Positions 16,266 through 25,375 of a DNA stretch of 64,000 nt are shown in pieces. The first letter of the stretch is position 1. Each line of letters starts with the position of its first letter. Origin of the DNA: Ignavibacterium sp. (GTDB taxonomy: Bacteria; Bacteroidota; Ignavibacteria; Ignavibacteriales; Ignavibacteriaceae); assembly GCA_018335755.1 (NCBI GenBank), contig JAGXRK010000045.1:124001-188000 (forward strand). Reading direction: 5' to 3'. Both the position numbers and the translations under genes were made by a program. A model generated the notes under the pieces. It saw only the letters and a program-made list of their open reading frames with translations, did no database searches and had not been told where the DNA came from.

Positions 16266-18160
16266 TGAGTGGATTACTGGCCATAATTTCCAAAAAACCT
16301 GATGAAAAAATTAACTATCAGCAGTTAAAGGTTATGACAGATACACTTTATCATCGTGGTCCGGATGATGAAGGATATGTAATGTTCCATAATGGTAAGG
16401 CCTTCGATCTAAATAACCTTAAAGGGGATTATAATTCAATATTAAAAGCTTATTACGATTCAAATCTTAGTAGAGATACTGGTAAAAAAGGTTCTATAGC
16501 GTTTGGTTATAGAAGGCTATCAATTTTAGATCTATCCCCGCTTGGCCATCAGCCCATGAATAATCAAAATAGGTACTGGATAATATTTAATGGTGAAATT
16601 TATAACTATATAGAGATTCGCAAAGAGCTGAGAGCAAAGGGCTATGCGTTTAAATCAGAAACTGATACGGAAGTAATTCCAGCAGCTTATGATAATTGGG
16701 GTGCAGATTGTTTTAACAGATTTAATGGCATGTGGGCATTAATTATTTATGATATTAAAGAAAATCGAATAATCATTTCAAGGGATAGACTGGGTATTAA
16801 GCCTTTATATTTTTTTGAAGATGAAAGCAAAATAATATTTGCATCTGAAATAAAAGCAATACATAAAGCTAATTTATCATCAAAAATAGTCGATATAGAA
16901 AAAACCAGATCGTTTCTATTTAATGGCGATAATGCTTATTCCTCAGATACAATACTGACAAATGTTAAAAGATTTCCGGCTGCTTCGTATTGTGTTATCA
17001 GCTCAATAGATCCTTTTATTGATACCGAAAAGTTTAAAACCTTTTGGAAATTAGAAGTGAATTGTGATAGATATTCATTCAATAAAGAAGTTCTGGATAA
17101 AAATATAGTTGTCTATCGGGAACTACTTGAAAATTCAATCAGATTGCACTCACAAGCAGATGTGAAGGTTGGGGCAACATTATCCGGTGGATTAGATAGT
17201 TCTTCCATTGTTTATTTTTTGATTAAGGCAGCCGAAGGGAAAAATTATCCGGTCGAAACTTTTTCAAATGTTTATACAGATCCCGGGCTTATTAAGCTCG
17301 ATGAAACTGAGTATATAAATTTATTAAATAACTATCTTAAATTTAATAATTACAAAACTACACCTAATAATGATTCTATCTATGATGATCTTTCAGATAT
17401 AATCTATTATTCGGATTTACCGACAAATTCAACAAATATTTCGGGATGGTATACTTACAAACTTATAAAGGAGAATGGGATAACAGTTACACTTGACGGT
17501 GTGGGAGCTGATACACTTTTTTCAGGAGTTTATTCTGATTACACAATATTCTTAAAAAATTTAAAAATAAATTTATTTCTGAATGAATTAAAGCTGTCTA
17601 AAAAAAATTATTCTGATCTTAATATAAATAAAATGCTTTTATATAAAGCATTTATGTATCTTCCTGAAAATTTACGATTGAAGGTTGCAGATCATTTAGG
17701 TTTATATAAATATATTAATTTATCACTTAATCAGTATCTTGGCAAGATTTTAATTGAAGAAGTTAAAACCGATCTCCGGTATATTGATTCTTTATCCATG
17801 GCGCATTCAGTAGAATCAAGATTTCCGTTTCTGGATCATAAACTTATTGAATTTGCTTTTATGCTTAATGAAAGCTATAAAATTTCCAGGGGATGGCCAA
17901 AATATATCAGCAGGAAGGCAATGAGTGGATTTCTGCCGGATGAGATTGTATGGCGCAAAGAGAAAATGGGGTGGCCAAATGCTGATAATTTATGGTTCGA
18001 GGATATTCATAAAAATAAAGTGACAAAAATAATATCAAATTCAAATCTTATATCAAATATTGTTAATAAGAAAGAAAAAGAATTAATTATTACAGGAAAT
18101 TTTTATGGAAAAAAAATCAGAGCTTTATCTCTTAGCTTATGGGAAAGGAGGTTCTTATAA
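16265..18160 (+). CDS. Asparagine-synthase-like protein lacking the catalytic Cys2
   Basis: This is a 631-residue, two-domain asparagine synthase homologue. The synthetase domain looks intact, with the PP-loop LSGGLDSSSIVYF near residue 305 and LDGVGADTLFSG. The glutaminase fold is also well kept (YHRGPDDEG, YRRLSILDLSPLGHQP, NGEIYNY), but the protein starts MSGLLAIIS: Ser takes the place of the Cys2 nucleophile essential for glutamine hydrolysis. No alternative upstream start supplies a Cys. It may use free ammonia or NH3 from a partner, or may activate a carboxylate for another nucleophile as in beta-lactam synthetase. It lies 8 kb from the Cys-containing homologue in the same cluster. Confidence 0.83.
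   Translation: MSGLLAIISKKPDEKINYQQLKVMTDTLYHRGPDDEGYVMFHNGKAFDLNNLKGDYNSILKAYYDSNLSRDTGKKGSIAFGYRRLSILDLSPLGHQPMNNQNRYWIIFNGEIYNYIEIRKELRAKGYAFKSETDTEVIPAAYDNWGADCFNRFNGMWALIIYDIKENRIIISRDRLGIKPLYFFEDESKIIFASEIKAIHKANLSSKIVDIEKTRSFLFNGDNAYSSDTILTNVKRFPAASYCVISSIDPFIDTEKFKTFWKLEVNCDRYSFNKEVLDKNIVVYRELLENSIRLHSQADVKVGATLSGGLDSSSIVYFLIKAAEGKNYPVETFSNVYTDPGLIKLDETEYINLLNNYLKFNNYKTTPNNDSIYDDLSDIIYYSDLPTNSTNISGWYTYKLIKENGITVTLDGVGADTLFSGVYSDYTIFLKNLKINLFLNELKLSKKNYSDLNINKMLLYKAFMYLPENLRLKVADHLGLYKYINLSLNQYLGKILIEEVKTDLRYIDSLSMAHSVESRFPFLDHKLIEFAFMLNESYKISRGWPKYISRKAMSGFLPDEIVWRKEKMGWPNADNLWFEDIHKNKVTKIISNSNLISNIVNKKEKELIITGNFYGKKIRALSLSLWERRFL
18142..18151 (+). promoter_or_regulatory. Strong ribosome binding site that fixes the start at 18163
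   Basis: GGGAAAGGAGG lies just before the end of the preceding gene and 11 bases ahead of the ATG at 18163. This is one of the few strong Shine-Dalgarno sites in the cluster and argues against the earlier in-frame ATG at 18139. Confidence 0.6.
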
Positions 18161-18162
18161 TT

Positions 18163-18831
18163 ATGCCCATTAAAACAAAAAATGATTTAGATTATTATCT
18201 TAAAGCTGATTTAATTGCTTTCGGAATAAAGGAGAAGAAGAATTTGCTTTTAAGGCTTCTAAGTCGTGATCGGATACTTAAATACCAGATTTTGTTGAGG
18301 AAAACAGAGTTCTATTTCAATAATAAAGGGATATTATATTACAAAATTCTATATTATTTCTATGCATTAAGATTGCGAAAACAATCCTTAAAACTTGGCT
18401 TTCATATTCCGATTAATAAAATTGGTCCCGGTTTAACCCTACAAGCCGGTCCAACCAGAATTAATAGTGGTGCTAAAATTGGCAGAAATTGTTCGATTCA
18501 TGTCGGGGTTATTATTGCCACCAAAGCTGGATTTTCTGACAAAGCGCCCACAATCGGAGATAATGTTTATATAGGACCAGGTGCTAAACTATTCGGTGAC
18601 ATTAAAATAGCTAATAACTGTGCAATTGGGGCTAATGCTGTGGTTACAAAACCCTTTGAAAATGAAAATAAGGTAATAGCAGGAGTGCCAGCAAAAGAGA
18701 TCTCCGATATAAATATTAAAGACATACTGATCGCAGCCACAGAAATAATTGACTTAAAGATACCTGATGAGGATTATTTGGGCTTACCAGCAAAAGAAAC
18801 TTCTGATAAGTTAAAAAAATATGGGTATTAA
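18163..18831 (+). CDS. Serine-acetyltransferase-like hexapeptide transferase
   Basis: The 222-residue protein (from the ATG at 18163) has an alpha-helical N-terminal half and a C-terminal left-handed beta-helix: GFHIPINKIGPGLTLQAG, then hexapeptide turns ending in NCAIGANAVVTKPFENENKV and AGVPAKEISD. This layout is that of CysE/SAT-type and colanic-acid-type acetyltransferases. Inside a polysaccharide operon an O-acetyltransferase for the glycan is more likely than cysteine biosynthesis. After the fold's usual end a further 40 residues repeat a GLPAKETSD segment resembling the AGVPAKEISD motif. Confidence 0.75.
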   Translation: MPIKTKNDLDYYLKADLIAFGIKEKKNLLLRLLSRDRILKYQILLRKTEFYFNNKGILYYKILYYFYALRLRKQSLKLGFHIPINKIGPGLTLQAGPTRINSGAKIGRNCSIHVGVIIATKAGFSDKAPTIGDNVYIGPGAKLFGDIKIANNCAIGANAVVTKPFENENKVIAGVPAKEISDINIKDILIAATEIIDLKIPDEDYLGLPAKETSDKLKKYGY

Positions 18832-18836
18832 CAGAT

Positions 18837-19754
18837 ATGAAAGTTGGAATAATAATTGTTACTTACAATAGCCAAAAGGATATTAAAAGGATATTAGATT
18901 CTCTAACAGATCAAAGCTATAAAGACTTTATTGTTTATGTTATTGATAATAATTCTGTAGATGATACATTAAAAATAGTTGAGCTATATCAGAATGAATT
19001 TTCTATTCACATTATACGCTCAAAGATAAATAATGGTTACGCAAAAGGTAATAATATTGGAATTTTGAAAGCGATGGAGGATGGATGCGAATTTGTATTT
19101 ATATTAAATCCTGATATGAAATTAGAGGATAAGTGTATTGAAATTCTTTTCAAAAGAATTATTTCAGATGAAAAAATCGGAGTTGTCGGACCAATTGTCG
19201 TGTATGGAAACAGACCGGATAATATTATACAGGGTTTTGGAGTTGATTTAGATTTTAGAACACTAAAAAGAAAATATCCATTTAGTGAAAGAAGATTATC
19301 TGATGAAATTCCATCAGAACGTTATACCGGATATGCTCACGGTGGTGCAATGATGATAAGATGCAGTGTATTAAAATTTACCGGTCTTTTTGAAGAAGAT
19401 TACTTCATGTATAAAGATGAAATTGACATATCCTATCGAATAAATAAAGCTGGCTTCAAAATTTTATGCATAAGCAATGCAATTGCATGGCATTTCCATA
19501 ATTTTGATAAAATGAACAAAAAAGGATACAATCTAATTTATTACTATGGAATAAGGAACAAATATTTATACTTCAAAAAGTATAACTTTTACTCAAATCT
19601 GTTTTTCTCTTTAATTAAGGATATTTTTATTTTTCCAGTAAAATTAAGATGGGCACATAAATTGGGTAATATTAAGCTATTGAAATTTTACTACTTAGGT
19701 GTTTTGGATGGATTATTAGGTAAAAAAGGATTTTCAAACAAATCTTTTAATTGA
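18837..19754 (+). CDS. Glycosyltransferase family 2 (rhamnosyltransferase-like)
   Basis: The 305-residue cytoplasmic enzyme begins with the GT-A fold VGIIIVTYNSQKDIKRILDS and VYVIDNNSVDDT, followed by NNGYAKGNNIGI and the metal-binding FILNPDMKLED. The C-terminal YFMYKDEIDISYRINKAGF segment is typical of the WcaA/WbbL-like rhamnosyltransferase group. It should add one sugar to the lipid-linked repeat unit. The gene starts 5 bp after the acetyltransferase and ends 7 bp before the next gene. Confidence 0.87.
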   Translation: MKVGIIIVTYNSQKDIKRILDSLTDQSYKDFIVYVIDNNSVDDTLKIVELYQNEFSIHIIRSKINNGYAKGNNIGILKAMEDGCEFVFILNPDMKLEDKCIEILFKRIISDEKIGVVGPIVVYGNRPDNIIQGFGVDLDFRTLKRKYPFSERRLSDEIPSERYTGYAHGGAMMIRCSVLKFTGLFEEDYFMYKDEIDISYRINKAGFKILCISNAIAWHFHNFDKMNKKGYNLIYYYGIRNKYLYFKKYNFYSNLFFSLIKDIFIFPVKLRWAHKLGNIKLLKFYYLGVLDGLLGKKGFSNKSFN

Positions 19755-19761
19755 ATTAAGA

Positions 19762-20793
19762 ATGATAATAAAGCATTTCGAAAGGTTAGATGATATACCG
19801 GGGACTGAGAAGTTTTATGAGAGCTTGCCGGTTTTTGCAACTCAGGAATATGCCGCCTATTTGAAAAAAACGAAAAATTATAACACGGTTTGGTTTTATG
19901 GTATAATAAGTAGGAATATCAAAGTATTAATACCATTCACAGTAAGAAAAAAATATGTTTTTACTACAGGAATGTTCTTAACGGGTGTAATTCCGTTAGA
20001 TAAAAATATTACTGTTGATATTGAGAGAGAATTTCTTAATTCCATAGTAGCACTAATCAAAAAAGAAAAGATCTGTGACTGGATCCAGCAACCGGCAAAC
20101 TGGGCTTTATTCAGAGTTGTTCCCTCAAATTCAATATACTGTGAATTCGGTACATATAGAATTAACATGGTAGATAAAAATGAAAATGAGTTATATTCAA
20201 AAATTGCAAGGCAGCATAGAAAAGTAATCACAAAAGCAATAAATAATAATATTTTGATAAAAAACGGAACAGAATTATTAGAGGATTGCTATAAAACTCT
20301 TACGGCTTCACCCTCATTTTCGGCTCACGAATTTCCCTCAAAAATACATTTACAAATATTATCTGACCATTTAAAGCACAACCTTCATATTTATGTTGCT
20401 TACAAAAATTCTATCCCTCTAAGCAGTGTCATTTATTGTTCTGACATATCTTGTTTCTATGGTTTATATTCTTCAAGAGTGAATTCTGCTTCAGATGAAG
20501 GAACAAATCATTTATTACATTGGCAGGCGATAAAAGATGCAAAGCTGAGTGGAATTCAGTACTATGATTTTGTAGGCGCTCGTATTAGCCCGGCTCCAAA
20601 TACAAAACATGATGGTATTCAGAGATTTAAAAGGCACTTTGGTGCAGAACTTTTAAAGGGATTTTTATGGAAAATGCCCATCTCCAAAGTAAAATATTTC
20701 GTTTTTAATCTTTTAGTTAGAGCACTTTTTTTTATAAGGTTTAAGAAATATAAGGGTGACATAATAGATCAGGAATTAAAGCGAAATAAATGA
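19762..20793 (+). CDS. FemAB-like GNAT-fold acyltransferase, third member
   Basis: The 343-residue protein has the FemAB/Acetyltransf_6 pattern: FATQEYAAYLKKTKNY near the start, KIARQHRKVITKAINNNI in the middle (the position of the KxxR helix before the second GNAT domain), YVAYKNSIPLSSVIYCSD and a C-terminal YYDFVGARISP...IQRFKRHFG. It is only distantly related to the pair at 2890 and 5420. The gene overlaps the next by 4 bp (ATGA). It likely attaches an acyl or aminoacyl group to an amino sugar; donor and acceptor are unknown. Confidence 0.7.
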   Translation: MIIKHFERLDDIPGTEKFYESLPVFATQEYAAYLKKTKNYNTVWFYGIISRNIKVLIPFTVRKKYVFTTGMFLTGVIPLDKNITVDIEREFLNSIVALIKKEKICDWIQQPANWALFRVVPSNSIYCEFGTYRINMVDKNENELYSKIARQHRKVITKAINNNILIKNGTELLEDCYKTLTASPSFSAHEFPSKIHLQILSDHLKHNLHIYVAYKNSIPLSSVIYCSDISCFYGLYSSRVNSASDEGTNHLLHWQAIKDAKLSGIQYYDFVGARISPAPNTKHDGIQRFKRHFGAELLKGFLWKMPISKVKYFVFNLLVRALFFIRFKKYKGDIIDQELKRNK

Positions 20794-21830
20794 AGAAAAT
20801 TATTCTGACAATTGATTATGAATTGTTCCTAGGAAAAGTAACCGGAACCGTTGAAGATTGTATGATTAAACCGACTGAAAAATTAGCATCAATTCTTAAT
20901 GAGAATGGCTCCAAGATGACTGTATTCTGGGATGTTTTGCATTATTACCGGCTGCTTGAAATTGAGGAGAATTTTAATGAAATAAAACAGGATAGAATTC
21001 TGATCGAAAAACAGATCTTAGATTTAGCAGCAGCGGGACACGACATTCAATTGCATCTCCATCCTCACTGGCTTGATGCTTTATATATAGAAGGTAAATG
21101 GAACTTTACTTACAAGCGCTTTAAGCTTCATAATCTATCAGATAAATTAATTAAAGAAGATATTAATACAATAACCGGCTGTGTTGCTGCTTCAAAAAAT
21201 TTAATTGAGAATTTAATTAAACAAGTTAAACCCGACTATAGAGTAACAACTTTCAGAGCAGGCGGATACTTAATTGAGCCTTTTCTACAGATAAGGGAAG
21301 CACTGATTGTTAATGATATCTTTATTGACAGCAGTATTTGTCCTGGTTTGACTAATGATAATGAAATTTTTTCTTTCAATTTTATCGGTTATCCTGATAA
21401 TAATTCATATAAATTTGATGTTTCTCCAAAGATGGCAGCGGATAATGGCAAATTTTTAGAGTTACCTATCACAACAGTGAGAATACCTGCTTACAAAAAT
21501 TTAATTTTTACGGTAATTAAAAAAATAAAATATCCTCATTTGGAAAAGGGGCGAAAAGGTATAGGCTCGGGATATTCAACAAATAATAATAATAATAAAT
21601 ATTTTGTAAAACGCCTAAGAAAAGTAACAAGAGATAAAAATAATCAATTTACGACCGACAGCAACTTTAAGGAAAAATTTGACTACATATTTAATAAAGT
21701 TCCTCAGAAATCCACTATGATTTTACATCCTAAATTGTTAAACAATCATACCTGCGCAATACTGAATGATTACATTTCAAATTTGAAGGTCAATTTTATT
21801 TCTATAAAGGATTATTTAGAAAAAAAATGA
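20790..21830 (+). CDS. Polysaccharide-deacetylase-like protein
   Basis: The 346-residue protein starts with LTIDYELFLGKVTG, matching motif 1 of carbohydrate esterase 4/NodB-like folds (Asp at residue 9), then has GHDIQLHLHPHWLDAL with the His-x3-His-type metal ligands, and TTFRAGGYLIEPF as a further core motif. The terminal MILHPKLLNN fits the last motif. It is translationally coupled on both sides. It probably removes an acyl group from the saccharide or a precursor, but related proteins without deacetylase activity exist. Confidence 0.72.
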   Translation: MKKIILTIDYELFLGKVTGTVEDCMIKPTEKLASILNENGSKMTVFWDVLHYYRLLEIEENFNEIKQDRILIEKQILDLAAAGHDIQLHLHPHWLDALYIEGKWNFTYKRFKLHNLSDKLIKEDINTITGCVAASKNLIENLIKQVKPDYRVTTFRAGGYLIEPFLQIREALIVNDIFIDSSICPGLTNDNEIFSFNFIGYPDNNSYKFDVSPKMAADNGKFLELPITTVRIPAYKNLIFTVIKKIKYPHLEKGRKGIGSGYSTNNNNNKYFVKRLRKVTRDKNNQFTTDSNFKEKFDYIFNKVPQKSTMILHPKLLNNHTCAILNDYISNLKVNFISIKDYLEKK

Positions 21831-22963
21831 GACCCGATTTCTTGTTTTACTTCTGTGATGGTATGGGATCTGTATTTGATTCACAAGTAATGTCCCTGTT
21901 AAGAGGGATATATGAAAGGAATGTATTCAGGAAAATATATTTGTTTTTAGGCCTCAGAAATGAAGAGCAGAAGAATCATTATTTAACCAGAAAATCGGCT
22001 CCTGAAATAGAGACTGTATTTTTCAAAACTTATCCGAATTATCCTATTTTCAATCCGATAATCCGCAAGAGTATCAGAAATGCCGTAAAAAGTTCAAATA
22101 TTGACTTGCATAAGGGAATATTTCACACACGCGGTGAATTGATTGCGTGGCATCTGAGTAAAATTCTGGAAAAAAAATATCACAAGTATATTATCCCGGA
22201 TATCCGCGGAACAAGTATTGAGGAAATTGAAGAATTTTACAATCTGAGTAAATTTCAAAAGTTTGTTAAAATGTATAACAATAAATTAGCTCTTCAGAAT
22301 TTAAATAGTTTCTCTAAAATATCAGTCGTTTCCGGCTCCCTTAAGGAATACCTGGTAAATAATTATTATGTTAATCCGGAAAAGATCTTTATAACTCCCA
22401 GCTTGGCAGGTAAAGGTTTTTCTTTTAACGAAGAACAGCGTAAAAAAGTTAGAAATGGATTAAGCCTGAATGAAAATGATTTGCTGATTGTTTTTTCAAG
22501 CGGAGGCACTGCAAACTGGCAGAATAATGATCCTCTAACCTGGTTGGCTGATAAGGGATTAAAAGTTTTAAATCTCTCTAAAAAGGAAATCCGGCATTCT
22601 AACATCATAAATAAATTTGTAAGCTATTCGGAAATGCCGGAATATTTAAATGCAGCTGACGCTGCAATAATCTGGCGCGATAAAAGTATTGTCAATGAAG
22701 CAGCTTCACCGGTTAAGTTCAGTGAATATATCTGCTGCGGTTTACCTGTTATTGCAAATCGCTCTGTTAATATGATATCAGAATATATTATAAAACATCA
22801 GTGTGGTCTTCTTGTAGATGACCTGGACAAGATAGATTTAACTACGATCAAAGAACTGGGATCGATGAACAGAAAAAAAATTTCAGAAGACGGGAATAAG
22901 AACTTCGGAATCGAAACGATAGTTGATAAATATTTAGAAATTTATTCTTCGATGAACAACTAA
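21827..22963 (+). CDS. Glycosyltransferase (GT4-like)
   Basis: The 378-residue protein has a GT-B layout. The donor domain starts at LIVFSSGGTANWQNND, and AAIIWRDKSIVNEAASPVKF followed by EYICCGLPVIANRS matches the donor-binding region of GT4-type enzymes, with the conserved acidic residues replaced by E-A-A-S-P-V-K-F-S-E, a pattern seen in a subgroup of GT4 proteins. Both ends overlap neighbouring genes (4 bp and 1 bp). It probably adds one residue of the repeat unit. Confidence 0.72.
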   Translation: MRPDFLFYFCDGMGSVFDSQVMSLLRGIYERNVFRKIYLFLGLRNEEQKNHYLTRKSAPEIETVFFKTYPNYPIFNPIIRKSIRNAVKSSNIDLHKGIFHTRGELIAWHLSKILEKKYHKYIIPDIRGTSIEEIEEFYNLSKFQKFVKMYNNKLALQNLNSFSKISVVSGSLKEYLVNNYYVNPEKIFITPSLAGKGFSFNEEQRKKVRNGLSLNENDLLIVFSSGGTANWQNNDPLTWLADKGLKVLNLSKKEIRHSNIINKFVSYSEMPEYLNAADAAIIWRDKSIVNEAASPVKFSEYICCGLPVIANRSVNMISEYIIKHQCGLLVDDLDKIDLTTIKELGSMNRKKISEDGNKNFGIETIVDKYLEIYSSMNN

Positions 22964-23883
22964 TGAAAGTTTTGATCGTTTGCAGCCGAAATGCAGGGTA
23001 TATAAGTCCTTTTATAAAAGAACAGGCTGAGGCAGTTGAAAGTTTAAAGATTGAAATAAATTATTTTTTAATAAGAGGTAAGGGTTTTTCTGGTTACTTA
23101 AAGAATCTACCGGGGTTAAAAAAGAAAATCACAGACTTTAATCCGGATTTAATTCATGCTCACTATGGTTTATCCGGTTTGCTTGCAGCACTGCAAAGAA
23201 AAATACCTGTGATAATAACATTTCATGGCAGTGATGCTTATTTATTAAAAATTAAATTCCTTTCAAAGATTGCAGCCAGATTATCTAAATTTAATATTTA
23301 TGTATCAAAAAAAATCATGGAAAGAATTGATAAAAATAATCACAATGCAATTATACCCTGTGGAATAAATCTAGAAATATTTCAGCCTATTGAAATGAAA
23401 ATTGCCAGAGAAGAACTTTACATGGAGCCAAATAAAAAATATATACTTTTTGCTTCACGTTTTAATAATTCTGTAAAGAATGCATCTCTGGCTTTTGAAG
23501 CATTAAACAAACTTGACGGTAACACAGAGCTGCTCGAGCTTAAAAACAGGAGCCGTGAAGAAGTTAACATGCTTCTTAATGCCTGCGATCTATTACTTCT
23601 TACATCATTCTCGGAAGGATCTCCGCAGATAATTAAAGAGGCAATGGCATGCAATTGTCCCATTGTCGCAACCGATGTCGGTGATATTAAGGACGTTATT
23701 GCTGGTACCGAAGGCTGTTTCATTACTAAATTTGATCCGGTGGACGTTGCTGAAAAAATTAAGCTGGCATTAGACTTTAATAAAAGAACAAATGGAAGAG
23801 AACAGATCAGGCATTTTGATAATAATCTAATAGCAAAAGAAATTGTCAAATGCTATCAAAAATTTTTAGATAGAGATTTATGA
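22963..23883 (+). CDS. Glycosyltransferase family 4
   Basis: The 306-residue enzyme is compact. The acceptor domain includes DLIHAHYGLSGLLAA and ITFHGSDAYLL, common to GT4 enzymes, and the donor domain ends in LLTSFSEGSPQIIKEAMACN with the two conserved Glu residues and IVATDVGDIKDV. It is shorter than typical GT4 proteins (about 360-400 residues) but keeps all core motifs. It overlaps the hisH-like gene by 4 bp, tying it to the amidotransferase block. Confidence 0.87.
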   Translation: MKVLIVCSRNAGYISPFIKEQAEAVESLKIEINYFLIRGKGFSGYLKNLPGLKKKITDFNPDLIHAHYGLSGLLAALQRKIPVIITFHGSDAYLLKIKFLSKIAARLSKFNIYVSKKIMERIDKNNHNAIIPCGINLEIFQPIEMKIAREELYMEPNKKYILFASRFNNSVKNASLAFEALNKLDGNTELLELKNRSREEVNMLLNACDLLLLTSFSEGSPQIIKEAMACNCPIVATDVGDIKDVIAGTEGCFITKFDPVDVAEKIKLALDFNKRTNGREQIRHFDNNLIAKEIVKCYQKFLDRDL

Positions 23884-24491
23884 TAATTATAATTGATTAC
23901 GGAATGGGAAATTTGCGTTCTGTTTATAATAAATTTAAAAGACTGGGTATAACTTGTGTTGTATCCTCAAAAAAAGAAGATATTGAGTCCGCAGAAAAAC
24001 TTGTTTTACCTGGAGTTGGACACTTTAAGTACGGTATGGAGAATTTAATCAAACTTGGATTGATTGATACATTAAATAATAAAGTGATTGAACAAAAAAC
24101 ACCCATATTCGGAATCTGTTTGGGCACCCAGCTTTTCTGCAGTTATTCGGAAGAAGGAAATTGTAAAGGATTAGGCTGGTTAGATGCAGAAGTTGTTAAA
24201 TTCAGAGTATCAGATACGCTGAAATACAAAGTGCCCCATATGGGATGGAATGATGTAAATGTTAAGAACAGCAATTTTATTGATAAAGTAATTGACAGTA
24301 CTGATAAATTTTATTTTGTTCACAGCTACCATTTGAAATGCAATGACGAAGCCGATGTCTGGATGACATCGGAATATGATTATAAGTTTGTTTCTGCTGT
24401 TCATAGAGATAATATTTACGGAACGCAGTTTCACCCTGAAAAAAGTCACGATGTTGGGTATGAGCTGCTAAAAAAGTTTGCGGAAATGTGA
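23880..24491 (+). CDS. hisH: HisH2-type glutaminase subunit of a sugar amidotransferase
   Basis: This class I glutamine amidotransferase releases ammonia from glutamine. The triad is complete: C80 in GICLGTQLF, H185 and E187 in FHPEKSHD. At 203 residues it matches HisH. No other his gene is present; instead a HisF-like gene and a WbpG/PseA-type gene follow. In Pseudomonas aeruginosa O-antigen clusters this trio makes acetamidino sugars. It is therefore most likely the ammonia supplier for glycan amidination rather than part of histidine synthesis. Confidence 0.87.
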   Translation: MIIIIDYGMGNLRSVYNKFKRLGITCVVSSKKEDIESAEKLVLPGVGHFKYGMENLIKLGLIDTLNNKVIEQKTPIFGICLGTQLFCSYSEEGNCKGLGWLDAEVVKFRVSDTLKYKVPHMGWNDVNVKNSNFIDKVIDSTDKFYFVHSYHLKCNDEADVWMTSEYDYKFVSAVHRDNIYGTQFHPEKSHDVGYELLKKFAEM

Positions 24492-24496
24492 GAGAG

Positions 24497-24570
24497 TCTG
24501 ATACTGGATGCAAGATACTAGATACCGAATGCTGGATACTGGATGCTGGCTGCCCCTATGAGGGGATACT
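24497..24570. repeat. TACTGGATGC phrase repeat between hisH-like and hisF-like genes
   Basis: The spacer consists of degenerate repeats of GATACTGGATGCTG-type words and ends in a short CCCCT-ATG-AGGGG hairpin. There is no T-run after the hairpin, so it does not look like a terminator. Genes encoding this subunit pair usually lie close together, so the 122-bp gap is probably due to repeat insertion. Confidence 0.6.
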
Positions 24571-24613
24571 AATTTTCAAAATTTATAATTTTTAATTTAT
24601 AATTGTATTTAAA

Positions 24614-25375
24614 ATGTTTCTTCCCAGAGTAATACCGGTTCTGCTATTAAAAGGCAAGGGTCTCGTTAAATCTGTCAAGTTCAAAGATCCTAAATACATC
24701 GGTGATCCGATCAATGCTGTAAAAATATTCAACGACAAAAAAGCAGATGAACTGGTTTTCCTGGATATAAATGCATCTAAAGAAAACCGTATAATATCTT
24801 TGGATTTTGTGCATAAGGTTGGTGATGAAGCAAATATGCCTTTTGCCGTGGGAGGTGGGATTAAAACTATACAGGATATAAGAAGCATTCTTGAAAACGG
24901 TGCAGAAAAAGTTGTCATTAATACAGCAGCATTTGAAAATCCTGAGTTTATTAAAAAAGCTGTTGATGCCTTCGGTTCCTCTACTATTGCAGTATGTCTT
25001 GATGTTAAAAAGGACTTTTTCGGAAAGTATAAACTTTATTTTCGAAACGGCAGAAAAAAATCTAAAGAAGATATAATTGCATTTGCAGAAAAAATGGAAC
25101 AGTTTGGAGCCGGTGAAATAATTATTCAGTCTGTTGATAAAGATGGAACTTATGAAGGTTATGATCTGGAGCTGACAAAACTGATATCTAAAGCGGTGAC
25201 TATTCCGGTTGTGGCGCTTGGCGGTGCTTCTGATTATAAAGATTTTAATTTAGCAGTAAATGAAGGATATGCTTCTGCTGTAGCAGCTGGTAGTATTTTT
25301 GTTTATCATGGACCACGCAAGGCTGTGCTGATAAGTTTTCCAACTAAAATTGAAATTAATAAAATTTTTGACTAA
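24614..25375 (+). CDS. hisF: HisF2-type subunit lacking catalytic Asp11
   Basis: The 253-residue TIM-barrel protein is homologous to HisF of imidazole glycerol phosphate synthase. Barrel strands such as ELVFLDINAS, FAVGGGIKTI, VVINTAAFENP and VVALGGASD are conserved, and Asp130 (AVCLD) is kept, but the Asp11 needed for the cyclase reaction is Leu (IPVLLLKGKG). This is typical of the HisF2 proteins paired with WbpG, where the barrel probably serves as an ammonia channel. The start is at 24614 after the phrase repeat, and the stop overlaps the next start by one base. Confidence 0.86.
   Translation: MFLPRVIPVLLLKGKGLVKSVKFKDPKYIGDPINAVKIFNDKKADELVFLDINASKENRIISLDFVHKVGDEANMPFAVGGGIKTIQDIRSILENGAEKVVINTAAFENPEFIKKAVDAFGSSTIAVCLDVKKDFFGKYKLYFRNGRKKSKEDIIAFAEKMEQFGAGEIIIQSVDKDGTYEGYDLELTKLISKAVTIPVVALGGASDYKDFNLAVNEGYASAVAAGSIFVYHGPRKAVLISFPTKIEINKIFD

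Noticed and set aside
18139..18162. Earlier ATG start for the hexapeptide acetyltransferase
   Set aside because: It overlaps the previous gene, and a strong AGGAGG lies between it and the ATG at 18163.
24540..24570. Terminator after the hisH-like gene
   Set aside because: The CCCCT/AGGGG hairpin is short, has no T-run, and the next gene belongs to the same complex.
23880..25375. Histidine biosynthesis genes hisH-hisF
   Set aside because: No other his gene is nearby, the HisF homologue lacks Asp11, and a WbpG-type sugar amidotransferase follows, so a role in glycan amidination is more likely.
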